From Aphelocoma coerulescens (taxonomy: Eukaryota > Chordata > Aves > Passeriformes > Corvidae), in NCBI RefSeq assembly GCF_041296385.1, contig NC_091014.1, positions 13,801,578 to 13,865,577 on the forward strand: DNA of 64,000 bases, given 5' to 3'. Every line of letters begins with the position of its first letter. Within the stretch, counting starts at the first letter, position 1. The notes under the pieces were generated by a model. That model ran no database searches. It saw only the letters and a list, made by a program, of their open reading frames with translations, and was not told where the DNA came from. Both the position numbers and the translations under genes were made by a program. This document shows, piece after piece, positions 1 to 11,135 of the stretch.

Positions 1-2211
1 GGAAAAATAATGGTAAACACTCAAGTTATAAGGATGTGGGAGACTGTGACAAGGTGGGGAAACTGAAGGCCCATTCAGGGAGCTGGTGCAAGATGTGGCT
101 ATCAGTGGCTGGATGGGAGGAGGAGGCAGCAAAGGGATTGTCACAGCTGAGCAGCCAATGGGATATCTCAGCATCCTTTATACCCTGCACACAATCAATA
201 CTCAAATTCTATTTTCTCCTTGTTCTGCAGAGTTCCTGTGAACTCAGGGGCAGCACACAGTAACATAAGGACTTACTGTTCTAACCAACATTAAGTGTTG
301 CTAAAATGTTGATCCCAGGTTAGATTATGCTCCAAAATTGCAGAACTGTAAAGCAGAGGGGTAGAAGAATAAAAGTTTCTTTTGTCAGCTCTCCTACTAA
401 AATCTCAGGGAACAGCATGTCTGAAGAAGGACTGTCAAGTCTGTATGGATGGATATCTACCCACTTGTCTCTGCTTACCAAGGTATTTTCTTCTAGCAGG
501 GAGAAATCTTGTTGCTTCGCCCATATTCTCCTTGACCATGCTGCCAGTTCTGACACTGACAGTCATGTATTTCTATTCATGGGAAGAATTCTATTCTATT
601 CTATTCTATTCTATTCTATTCTATTCTATTCTATGCTTGTGCACAGCTTTCACCATCCTGGTCACTGCCAGCTCTTTGTCACTGCCATCAATATGTCTCT
701 TACTTCCCTCTCCCTTCCTTACCTGTTCTGGCCACCCCTGTCTTTGGCTGTGGTGTTCTCACTCTGCATCTATGCCTTGGAGCATTTAATCTGTTTATGA
801 GGTTTTTTGTCACTTCATGCTGATTACTCTGCATATTCATTTTTCCACTCTTGATTCATGTCCATCCAGCAAGCAGCCCGTGTGAGATATCCTCTCCATC
901 CTCCTTAGCACATCCCAAATGGCCATCCTGCCAACAGTTTTGTTCCAGGTCCCTGTACACCAGTCACTGAAACACTACTCTTTCACACCCCCATTATGGG
1001 TGTACAATTATCTCCTGTTAATTTCCCAGATGTTTTTCCTTCCCCACAGCAAAAACATGCCTGGCCCAATCACCTTCCATGCAGATCACCATAACAGTCC
1101 CTTCTCATTGCCAGCACCTGTGTTACATATTTCTAATTCCTTCAAAGTATAACCAACATCCTAGCTTGATAGATGACATTTTGTCACCTCTTTTAATCCC
1201 TCTTCCTACTTCCATTGAACTATAACAAAAGTGAAAAGTTAAATATTGAAAATTGAAGTGGTTTTGCCTTATTATCACAGAGCTACTGTTGATACCTTAT
1301 ATGAATAACTCAATTTATGCTCCTGATATAATGTTCAACAGGTTTTTATAGCTAAAGCCGTATTCCCAAACTCACAGGGAAAAAAACTTTACAGCTCAAA
1401 TGCCCCCAAGAGATGTATTTTACATGATTTTCTCTTGTGTGTTAATATGACAACACATTTCCAATTTTAAAATCTTTATTTTAAATCATTTGGCCCATGT
1501 TTCACTGTTTCTTTTCACATGGAAATTTCACTGGAATTTTGCTGATGTAACTGGAAATTCCTTTCTCTCCTGTACCAAAAATGATGGATACCTTCTCTCC
1601 TTCTCACTGTTTTAATGAAGCAGGTTCAAAGCAAAGTACTCTTTGTAGACAACAGATGACAACAGAACATTTATTTTTTAGGTTATTCATTGAAAGGATA
1701 AGCTGTGAAAACAATTAGATTTTTAAAGTTTGTGTAAGTCCAACATTTTGTTTAGCTACAAAAATGATCAAATGTTGTATGTGACGGGCAAAGATTCAAT
1801 GGCCTACTTTCACAAAATGGGAAGGCAGAATTTTCACAAGGACGTGTGTGAGCTGTATAGTAAACAAAGCTTTTGCTGCAGGCATATTGCTCAAAGTTAA
1901 TACAGTGAGGGCTAAAACTCAGCTTGTGGTTCTGACAGAAAAGAAATGTTGGCTATTACAGGCTGATTTCAGGCATGTGCATAATGCTACTTCAAGTTTG
2001 TACATTCCCCAACACTTAGCAGAGAGGAAAAGTGGGATTCCTGGATAGCTAATGGGAAGTATGAAGCCAGAGAAACTCAGTTTCAAGAATGTAAATAAGA
2101 TCCTGGAATGAGGTGTTCCACAGAATAGCTTTCACGAAGAGTAACACTGACATGCTGGTACAATGGAAAACCACATTTGACAGATATTTTTAGAATTACA
2201 GTGATTCTTAC
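1..2211 (-). other. RELN: RELN intron 4, 5' part (at least 2.2 kb), phase 1
   Basis: This begins on the minus strand with the donor gtaaga just after exon 4. The next reelin exon (starting with the peptide PTDVTVHPH in mammals) was not found. Apart from the TTCTA microsatellite, I see only ordinary AT-rich intronic sequence here. Confidence 0.85.
588..634. repeat. (TTCTA)n pentanucleotide microsatellite
   Basis: Nine uninterrupted copies plus a partial copy of a 5-bp unit span 47 bp. The array lies in RELN intron 4; on the gene strand it reads as TAGAA repeats. The long plus-strand open frames that cross it exist because a 5-bp repeat without stops can stay open in several frames. Confidence 0.97.
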
Positions 2212-2282
2212 CTCCCTGTTCACACAGCTGTTGTGCTAAGGCATCCTTGAATATAACTTGGCCCCTATGAGTAGCTGTGGCC
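2212..2282 (-). CDS. RELN: Reelin coding exon 4 (end of Reeler domain)
   Basis: This 71-bp exon starts with the G that completes the methionine codon split by intron 3. It then encodes 23 residues from [12 protein letters not shown] to AQQLCEQG, and ends with the first base of the next codon (alanine in human reelin). The 23 residues are identical to human reelin as I remember it (about residues 160-182). The cysteine in QLCEQ corresponds to human Cys179, the disulfide partner of the cysteine in exon 3. On the minus strand the acceptor is a T-rich tract ending gttcacag, and the donor is GAG|gtaaga, close to consensus. It is too short to appear as an open frame of its own and was found by its peptide. 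The next exon would begin in phase 1 below position 1 of the window; it is not visible in 1-2211. Confidence 0.97.
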
Positions 2283-2954
2283 CTGTGAACATAAAAAACA
2301 CAACAATAAATAATGTAGTAAACTTATTTATATATGCATATGTATACCTTTATGAATGACTAATCTAATCAAAAGTCCCATTCTGCTTTCTTTCTGTGTT
2401 CTTTTTGCACTCTTCTAAATTTATAGAATAATTTGCAGTGATTGTTTTGGGCATAGCAAAAGAAAATTCCTACACCAAAATGGTTGGGTTGGTAATAAAA
2501 ATCACTGACACGGAGGTTAAATGAAGGACATCTTTGACATATGTCTATAGCTGCACATAGAGTTTCTATATTTGAGGCCTCAAAAGTTTTGTCTAAAGAA
2601 TAATTAATTCCCATTAGTGACCCACAGCTAGAAGACCTGTTAATGTACCACAGAACTTGTCTTTTTTTTTCCTCATGATCAGGTAGAAATACAATGCCAA
2701 GTGATTTGTTTTTCTCTTACAGAGCTCTCATATTAGCAGTGATAGTTTTACTTTCCAATTGCTCATTTAATCCCTCTTTTCCAAGCGCAGCACTTCACAA
2801 CATCAGTTTTATCTCAGAGATTTCAAAACCTTTCAGTATTTGCAAGTGTTGTATTTGAAGTCTGATTTCTTTCACCCAAAGTTCGTCCAGTATCTGTCTA
2901 GACTCATACCCACCCTTCATGCATGTTCTTTAGCCTTTCTCTAATTAACATTAA

Positions 2955-3225
2955 TGGGTTCAGTATAGATCCCTGTGAAGTCCTTGAAATGGCCTCTCAG
3001 TTCAACAGTAAGATGTTGAAAGCCACTTTATCAGTGCAGTTTCTCAGCCAGCAGTGTGTGCTCTCTAATGGATCATGCCTAGCTTGCTTATAAAATGTCA
3101 GAAAAGACAGAAAATGAAAGTCGAAATACATTATATTTTTCCTGGCTACTAGGCCAGTTACCCCGACAAGGAAGAAGAATCAAAGTAAAACATCTAATAC
3201 CAAATTTTCCTATACAGTTTTACCA
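2955..3225 (-). mobile_element. Very old CR1-like LINE reverse-transcriptase fragment (tentative)
   Basis: Read on the + strand, this segment resembles the reverse complement of old amniote LINE reverse-transcriptase sequence. It has the landmarks ttcagtatagatccctgtg, a region like 'cagtttctcagccag', and 'gaaagtcgaaatacattata', which corresponds to the AFDKVSH-type motif read backwards. It ends with 'ccagttacccc'. Similarity is heavily eroded and split by small indels. The element has no coding capacity left. It could instead be another LINE clade; a repeat-library comparison would decide. Confidence 0.5.
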
Positions 3226-6200
3226 CAGGGTAAAACCCATCTTCAAACTGTCAGAGTACAAACAAGAGTAAACGAAAGCTTCTCTGGGATCTGCTTTGCT
3301 TCCTGTACATTTAGGAAAGCTTTATTTTCACCAGTGTGTGTGTCCTGAAATGCAAAACTATGCTCACCTGATGCTCCTAGGGCTTTCAGACACTCTCTTC
3401 TTCTGCCTGAGGAAGGAGAGCTGTGTTGCCTTTTTCATCTTGGAATTTCAGAGGCAGGAGTAAAGCTGGAGCCTTGCCTCACCTGGCAGTGACAGTATTT
3501 TGGCCACAGTCCCAGCATCACATTACCAGTGTGAAGTTTTGGTTGCAGTCCCTACCATGTGCCCCATTGAAACTATTTTGGGATTTTCAGTACTTTCATA
3601 AAATACAGCAGAACTTCATGCCGTAGTTCCACATTAGCATTTCTATATCTGCTGACAAGACCAGAGACCACGCTAAGTACAGAGTAAAATAAAAACAAAT
3701 ACATTGCTCCAGCACAGAAAGGCAAGGGAGCTGAAGCTTTAAGTCTCATTTAAAAATATGAATTAAAGTATTTAAAGGCTCTGTTGTGATGAATATGCAT
3801 GAAACTATGATCACTACACTCATTTCTGCATTTTCCGCACAGGTGTATTCAGTTATGCAAGTCAGATTGGACCAAACCATCTCCAAAATCAAACATGTGC
3901 CCAGATTTCTTTAGAAGGACTGGATGTGGTGGCTTCCTCTGGCAGCTGAAATGGCAGGGCATCCCACAGCCAGCTTTGGGGCCAATGCAGCTGACAGACA
4001 CGTTTTGCAATATATGTTTCATTGTGGGAATTTCATGTGTTGAGCTTCCCTGGCTCAACATGAAAGAAAAAGCCACACCTAAGGCACAGAAGGTACAACA
4101 ATTCTATTCCCCAAGCTGTCAGGGTGGAAGAGAGGGCTCTTTGCAGACACTGGGAAAGAAAATTTTTATTAGCAGTGGACTGGGACTTCAGAGATGTTGT
4201 TTATGCAACAGCCCAGGATACAATTCAGAATGTACACAACAACAATGGCAACCAGAGCATTCTTTTATGAGGCATGGAAGAGCAAACTCTTGGAACACAG
4301 GCCACATGCAGAGGGGAGCTTGAGTATGTGTCTGAATGCAAACAAATACCAAGTAATACCAATAATTCCAAACTCTGTACTGTTTACTGGATCTCTGCGT
4401 GCGTGTGAGAAAAAGGCGATTTGGGCAGAGAGCCAGCAACCAGTTGAATGATCAGCATCTTTCTGTGTCTGTCATCCCTTGCTTGATAATGCAGACTAGG
4501 AGCCAATTATTGCTGTTCCATGGCAGGAGTGATCTGCACCCTGGGGAGAGGAGTGCAGTGCAGGAGGGGCACCGCTTGCTGCAGCGTGTGCTCACATCAG
4601 ATTAGCCTTGCCATGGGCTTGAGCGCCGACAGGGCAGCTTCAGAAACTTGCTAAGGGTGCTGCTACTACCACTTTACCAGTATTATCTGCTCCATTTTCT
4701 CTGTATTTATGCTTTATTAATGGAGCAAATGAAAATAGTGCAGCGCAATTATGCATAACCTGAGCTACTTCTAGGAAGAAGTGAAAAATATACCTTTTCT
4801 GTATTGAACTTTCTTTATCTGTGATGTTCCTACCTGACAGTTGAGATTCATGGAACAGGATCATGAATTTGGATTCTTTTTTTATAAAGACATGTAACAT
4901 ATCCAAACTCATCTCAATTCCTATATTCACACTCCAGTCTAAAAACGACATAGTATTTATGATAATTATAACAAAAATAATACTGGCAATGCCTGAAAGA
5001 GACTCTACTAAAGAAAGAAAATTATTCAACTATCAAATATGAGGTTTTGCTTTTATGACATATATATATCCAGTAACTGAACTCTGTGCTTTTTTGAAAA
5101 GTTTCTATGCTGTCTTAAATGTAGTTAAATATTGCTTAGAGGAAGGGCACTTACTAACTACTATTTGGTAGTCTATAGTCCAACTCTGACATTGTCTGCT
5201 ATTTATTCCCAGCTAAAGGGCAAGTGACTAATCAGATCAAATGTGTCAGTCAGCCAAAAGGCAAGATGCATGTTCCATATGTCCCCAGAGATAATTCCTA
5301 AGTAGGAATTAATCTTTCCAAAGGGATGAGAAATAAAAGAAAAATGGGAGAGAACAGGAACGTCCTGACATGGTAAGTGAGAGCTTTGAAAGAAAAACAA
5401 CCTAGAGGTAATAAGGTTCCTCTTTATATTAACCTCACTCTTCCATTAGCCTAGATGTATTTGTGTGCTTGGGGCTATGCAAGAGGGGATGAACTGCTGA
5501 CAGAGGAATAAAGAGGTCTGAACACAAAAAGACTACATCAGGTGCCAAGGCTCACTGGCAGTTCAAGGCACTGCTAACCCTATACTTCAATTACAGCAGT
5601 TTTTAAAAGAATTTTCCTTCCTAAACCACAACTATTTGAGTTGAAATCAGGTGCCAGTAAGGACTTCCAGATCTGTCACTGAAAATCAAAAAAAAAAGAG
5701 AAAAAGACTTGCTGGTTCTCCTCTTGAACTATTTATAATCCATGTCACCTGTGAAATGGGGCTGGAAGTGCCACCCTGCTCATCTGCTAACAAGCTTAAA
5801 AACACTTTAAGTGCAGTATTGCCAGCTCCTCTGAACATAGCCTCAGGAGTATCAATTCGTCTCCCATGTGATGACAAATATCATTCCAGGTGATCTGGGA
5901 GGAAGAAACCCAGAGACACTTCCATATGATAGAAAGTCCTCCCTCCTGCCTGCTGTTGACTGGATGCAGCAGGTTGGGCTGTGCATCCAAGAGCAGAATA
6001 CCTGTCCTGGGCCTTGCTCTGGAGCTGTCACCATGTGCTCATGCTCTGGGGTTCACATGCCTGGTGCTCTCTCTGCCCTTACACAGGTGCTTGGCCATCT
6101 GCACCTTTCCCTGGTGAAGGAAGGCACTGGGAAAAATTTGTATGGGAGGAGGCTTCAAAAAGACTCAGGTGTCCCACAGTAAAATACCTCATCTCATGAT

Positions 6201-7910
6201 GCACCAAAAAGGGGTTTCAACAGGATCAAAGAAAAGGAGATTAATTTTTTACCTGAACTAGCAGAGTTTAACCTTGTGCCAGCTACTAATGGTCAGTGGC
6301 TGCTTCTACTCAAGGAAATTTGGGGTGACATCCACAACACTGGCTCCAGGAAAATCAGTGCCTGACTATTTAAAGCTGAGATTGGTCTTCCCCAACCCCA
6401 CAGTGGTGCCCCCAAAAAGCAGGTCTGATGCACTGCCAGCACAGACTGTGTTGCTTTCCCACCACTGCGGGGGACACAGTCGGTGCTGGACACCTTATGA
6501 GCCTGAGCTGGAGCAGAAAACAAATCAATGCATACCCAATGATTGCTGTTGCCATTTTGTGTGGAAGTATCTCATAGTTCACATTGTATTCACATGCATT
6601 GCTAACATGTTTTTGTTAAGTTAGGTTGCATTTTAAAGAGAGTGTTTTGGCTCAGGAGAGCACAGGGAGGAAGCTACATGGGACTGACCCTTGTGTCCTG
6701 CCTCTGCTGCATGGCTCTGCCAGCTCCATCTGTGGAAAGGATGCACGGCCACACTGATCAGAGGCGGGCAGTTGCCCTCCTTATGCAAATAAATGGGTTG
6801 ATTTTTAATGCATGGTTAAATTTGCATGATCATTTCTGTAGGGTTGTCTTATTTAACCCATTGTCTTAAAAAATATATTCTCCTCCAATACTGCCTGATT
6901 AAGGGATCTCTGAATAAAATAATTTTAAAGCATGATGGAGAACAGGTCTTCTGGTGATTAAGTTCATGGGGTGGTTGTGCACAGCTGTTCATGGTGGGAG
7001 TGTCCTGCAAAGGTGGTTTATTGACCATTTACTGTGTGTGGCAGGAGGTGAGGTCAGGCTGGGGTGCATTTTGGCTTGTGGTTCCTACCAGGGCCAGAAC
7101 CTTCAGTGATAATTTCTTCAAGAGCAGTCAGACCAACATGTTAAACCTGACTGGGAGATGGTGCTGGTTCTGGTGCTGGCACCAGTAGGGAAAATGCACA
7201 GAGCACTTGTGGCTGCTGATCCATAAGGCATTTGGGTTGGAGGCTTCCACCTACTGGTTAAATGCCTCCAAGTTGTTATTTCAGTTTTCACTTGACATGC
7301 AAGCACAGTCTAATTAAAGCAGCAGAAATGAGATCTGTGTGTTCTGAAATACACATTTTGACTCTGCTTTTCTCTCACTGTCCCCAATGGTTTCCTTGCT
7401 GAGATATTACAGAGAAAGTCATCTGTCCTGACCATATTCAGCTGAAATTGTCAGGGAAATTTGGCAAGTAAGATGCAATTACTTTTGTAGACATTTGTTC
7501 AGGAGACTGGAATTAGCACACTTGCTCTAAAAACCTCAATCAAAGGTGAAAATTCTTCAGCAGGAAAGGACTAAAATGGCCAGCAAAAGCCAGGGTATGT
7601 GCTAGAGGGCAAAGAGAAATCATTTCATTTGGGGCAGCTGTCCTGAGCTGAAGTTTGTGGTTCACATGAATAAATTATGCTCATAACTTACTTCATGGTG
7701 AGCTTTCGTATAGGGTAAATGCAAGAGGAACAAGAGCCACCTGACCTTGTCTTTTTCCTCTGATTTTATCTCTGGGAACTACACATGTGGGGAAAAGGAG
7801 TCAACTCAACCTAAAGGTTTATTAAATATTGATTTAAGTAAACATTTAAGTACTTTCTTTAAACAAGGTTTGAATAAAAGAAACATTCTCAAATAGAAAA
7901 ATAAATGAGA
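3226..7910. other. Unannotated intronic sequence
   Basis: This is RELN intron 3 sequence with only short homopolymers. The longest frame (3895-4323, 142 codons) shows no recognisable domain. I see no exon of reelin, no repeat family that I can name and no RNA gene. Confidence 0.7.
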
Positions 7911-8119
7911 AGGGCCTACAGAAACTTGCTTCCAGTACCCAAAGGGAAAGATGGAGAGGGACTTCTTACAAGAGCAAGTGGTGACAGGACAAGGGGGAAT
8001 GACTTCAAACTGAAAGAGGGCAAGTTTAAAATAGATGTTAGGGAAAAATCTTTACTGTGGGAGTGGTGATGCATTGGAACAGGCAGGTCATTCTGTGATT
8101 CTATTCTAGATTCTATAAT
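7911..8119 (+). mobile_element. CR1 LINE 3'-end fragment with internal deletion
   Basis: The sequence follows the CR1 3' end closely: 'aagatggagagggac', 'gtgacaggacaagggggaa', 'ggcaagtttaaaatagat', 'aatctttactgtggga' and 'ggaacagg'. It then jumps straight to the terminal ATTCTGTG-type repeats near 8095-8115. About 200 bp of the usual 3' UTR between 'ggaacagg' and the tail is missing. Strongly 5'-truncated; no coding capacity. Antisense to RELN. Confidence 0.88.
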
Positions 8120-9164
8120 TTTAACCCATATTACAGAGGATGGATCTAAGGCTACAACACTGGAAACAGAGGGGTGCACAGGCAGCTCCAGCCCCTACAT
8201 GTTACAATTTATAAGAACGTGTTTTTGTTGTCCTAAAGAATGCCAAACTTTTGTTTGGTTGCAAGGTGCATGTACAAAAGATGGATGCAACATAATAATG
8301 TATATACCTTATAAAAGAGGTAAAAAGCAAGACTTACCATTTCAAACTGTATATAAACCTTTTCATGTTCCTTTCTCTTCTGTCTCAGAAGCTAAAAAGA
8401 TATGGGTGGTTTTTTTTAAATTCTGTCTAGTTTTATGTGACTGGAATGATTAGAGCTTCTTGCTGACTGAAGGCAGACTAGGACAATACTTTCTTCTCAG
8501 CTACAGGAAATCCAACATTTTCATTAATATTTTGCATTGTGTGATTATAAAGGAAAACAAATTCTATTTTTTCTATACTTGAAATAAAGGATTATTGCAG
8601 TGGCATCTGCCAAGCAGAGAGCTCATATAAATAATAGAACAAGCATCCATTGTCTCTCCACTGACACATTGCCAAGAACTAGGTCCCTGTTTTCCACCTT
8701 TTTCAGTCTTTGGGAGAAGACTCTGTCCTTGTTTTAGGTTTTGCAATCTATTGTACTTTATTATTTTGTGAAACATCAGTTGGATGAATTTTAGGTTTTT
8801 AATGCACTGAATATTTATAACTATTTGAAATCTATACTCAATCCTAAGATAATGAATATATTACATATTTTTGTTATAAAAAAATAGTGCTTTTCCTAAA
8901 TGTTGCTTGTGTAGTCTTTTAAAGTCTATATTCAATGAAGATATTATTCAATCACCTAAATTATCCTTCAAGAAAAATAAAACCTTTGTCTTTTCCTGTA
9001 TGACAAGAAGAAATGTTGTAGTTACCATGGATTTTAAAATTCTTTAAATCTCTAAATGAACACAGAGGTATTAAGTAAATGGACTTGCAGTCAATTCCTG
9101 TATGCTTCTACAATGACCCTTTTCTTAACAACACGTATTAATTAAGTTTGGCTGTGCTGATTAG
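8120..9164. other. Unannotated intronic sequence
   Basis: AT-rich intron 3 sequence between two CR1 fragments. I see no gene, RNA or named repeat in it. Confidence 0.7.
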
Positions 9165-9412
9165 CTGGGGGGAGTTCAGCAGAGGCCACAAAGATGGTCT
9201 GGGCTGGAGCACATACCCTGAGGAGAAACCGAGGGAGCAGGGCTCATTCAGCCTACAGAAGAGATGACTTTAGGGGTACCTGACAGCAGCTGCCAAAGGA
9301 ACTTGTGCAGTTCCTCTCCATCATGGCTGTATTTTAAGACCAGACTGGATTAAAACCCTGAGCAACCTGGTCTGGCCTTCCTTTGAGCAGGATTTTGGAC
9401 AGCAAAATCTGA
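9165..9412 (+). mobile_element. CR1 LINE 3' fragment, eroded
   Basis: The order of blocks is that of the end of CR1 ORF2 and its 3' UTR: 'agcagaggccacaaagatgg', 'ctggagcacata', 'gagcagggctcattcagcct', 'agacTggattaaaaccctga' and 'gcaacctggtctgg'. It ends near 'gagcaggattttgga' with the terminal octamer tail lost. It is 5'-truncated and antisense to RELN. Confidence 0.82.
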
Positions 9413-11041
9413 AACAGCATATGAGATGCTGAGATGAAAACAACATTAGTTTTAAACGATCCTAAATAATGGAGAAAAGGATGCTTTCACTGCCACCTTT
9501 TTAGTTCACTACTCTCATGCTATCTGTACTCACTATCCATTTCCTATTTAAGGTTTCACCAGTCTGCCCACTGCTCCTAAAGGACATTGCCAAAAGCTGT
9601 GCATGAGCTGGACCACAGAAAAATCTGGAACTTCATTCCCTGTATTTGCTTTACAACCCACACAGAGAAATCCTCAATAGCTAAATTAACTGCCTTTCTT
9701 AAAACCCACTAATTTCAATATAAATGACAGAGATGTAACTGGTACATCCACAATGTACAAGTCAGCTTGCAAGGGAAGGATAAAACCTGCCTCTTTAGTC
9801 TACTGCTAGAAAATAATACATCAAAAATCAAAATTTCCACAGACCACACCCCACAGCACCTGGGGCAGGTTTCCCTTCCTGAAGCTTCACCAAACACTGA
9901 AGTATTACACTCCTTGTCCAATGTTTCTTTGCACTTTTCTCACCAACCTGTTTTCAGAGGACCGAAAAGCAAATGAAACATGGTAATCTTTCAAAGACTA
10001 ATCAAAAGCAAGCTAGGAGAGAACCTGATACAGTTGTTAGTGAAGAACTGTTATTCTTGCTGTGAATATGGTCAACCTCTGGGGAAAAAAATGTAGGGTC
10101 ACTAATCATACAAAGGACAGTTATTTCTCCTGTATGGTTTTTAATTTTCATCCAGATTCATGAGCTGGAAGAAAGCATATATCCCTGAAGACCATACGAG
10201 AGGATACAGCATCATAAAGTCACCCCAAGACACTTAGAAATAGAAATAGACAGGTGAAATATTGCCTTAGGAGAATAATTAATTTTACCAGCCACCGAAA
10301 AAAAATGAAAAATCTGTGAAGTATCACAGAACTCCAGACAAAAGAGGCAGATGGAATGGCAACATGTACATGGCGTAAACTGGATAGACTTTGGTGAGGA
10401 GCCCTGGCAGGAGCTGGTTGTACTAGAGAAAGGTAGGAGGTTATTTGGGGACCATAGAGGTATTGAAGGCAGGGTTGAGGTGTAGTGTGAGGGGCCCTGG
10501 ACGTACTGTGGTGTGGGTGCTATTGGGGTTTACTGCCCAAAAATGTAGGAAACTTGGATTCATGGATCCTGTTGCTCACAGTATAGTTTGGCCTTTCTTC
10601 AACAAGGATTTTTTTTTCAGAGATGCCCATTAGAGGGCTGTTTTAGGGTTGGGATTAAGAGACAATGAGACACCTGGATGCCTAAGTCATATCCAACCTT
10701 TCTCACCTCAAGCAGAAAGATCAAGTTTAAAAGAGAAAAATCTCTTCTCTGTGCCCTTCCTGTCCTCCAGCCCTGCTTTCAAAACCAGCAACTTTTAGCA
10801 GCTCTTAGGGCTGAGTAAAGCTCCTGAGCTCCCCTTACAGGGTGTTAGCAATGGCTCAGCATGCCTTGGTTCTGGCTTCCACCTATGCTGTGGCTGGGAC
10901 CTTTGTGAGCCACAGCTGGGGTCAGGATCCACCCTCTGCCCCTGCTGCCAGCTCCAGAATGGTTGAATTTAGCTGCTTATGAATTGTGGGCAATTTTTTC
11001 TTGATCTATCTGGGAAACCATGGCCGGCCCACAGACTCACT
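9413..11041. other. Unannotated intronic sequence
   Basis: Intron 3 sequence. A GC-richer patch lies near 10.75-10.95 kb, without a recognisable gene or repeat. Confidence 0.7.
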
Positions 11042-11135
11042 CTATGATCCCAGAGAGGATCATAAGAAAATTCAGTCTAGAAGGGACCTCGAGAGGTCTC
11101 CAGACCAACCTCCTGCTCAAAGCAGGGTCAGTTAC
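11042..11135 (-). mobile_element. CR1 LINE extreme 3' end
   Basis: On the + strand this reads as the reverse complement of a CR1 3' terminus: 'gatcataagaaaattcag', then 'agaagggacctcgagaggtc', 'ccagaccaacctcctgctca' and 'aagcagggtcag'. Only about 90 bp remain. This is one of the few elements in the window in the same orientation as RELN. Confidence 0.82.

Noticed and set aside
327..800. 157-codon plus-strand open frame, the longest in the window
   Set aside because: It runs through the (TTCTA)n microsatellite, which contributes stop-free sequence. The rest has no known motif.
1..2211. RELN exon 5
   Set aside because: No sequence encoding PTDVTVHPH or the residues after it was seen; it probably lies before the window.
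3895..4323. 142-codon plus-strand open frame
   Set aside because: No recognisable domain, no splice or promoter context, and it lies in a RELN intron. The length is within chance for a 64-kb window.
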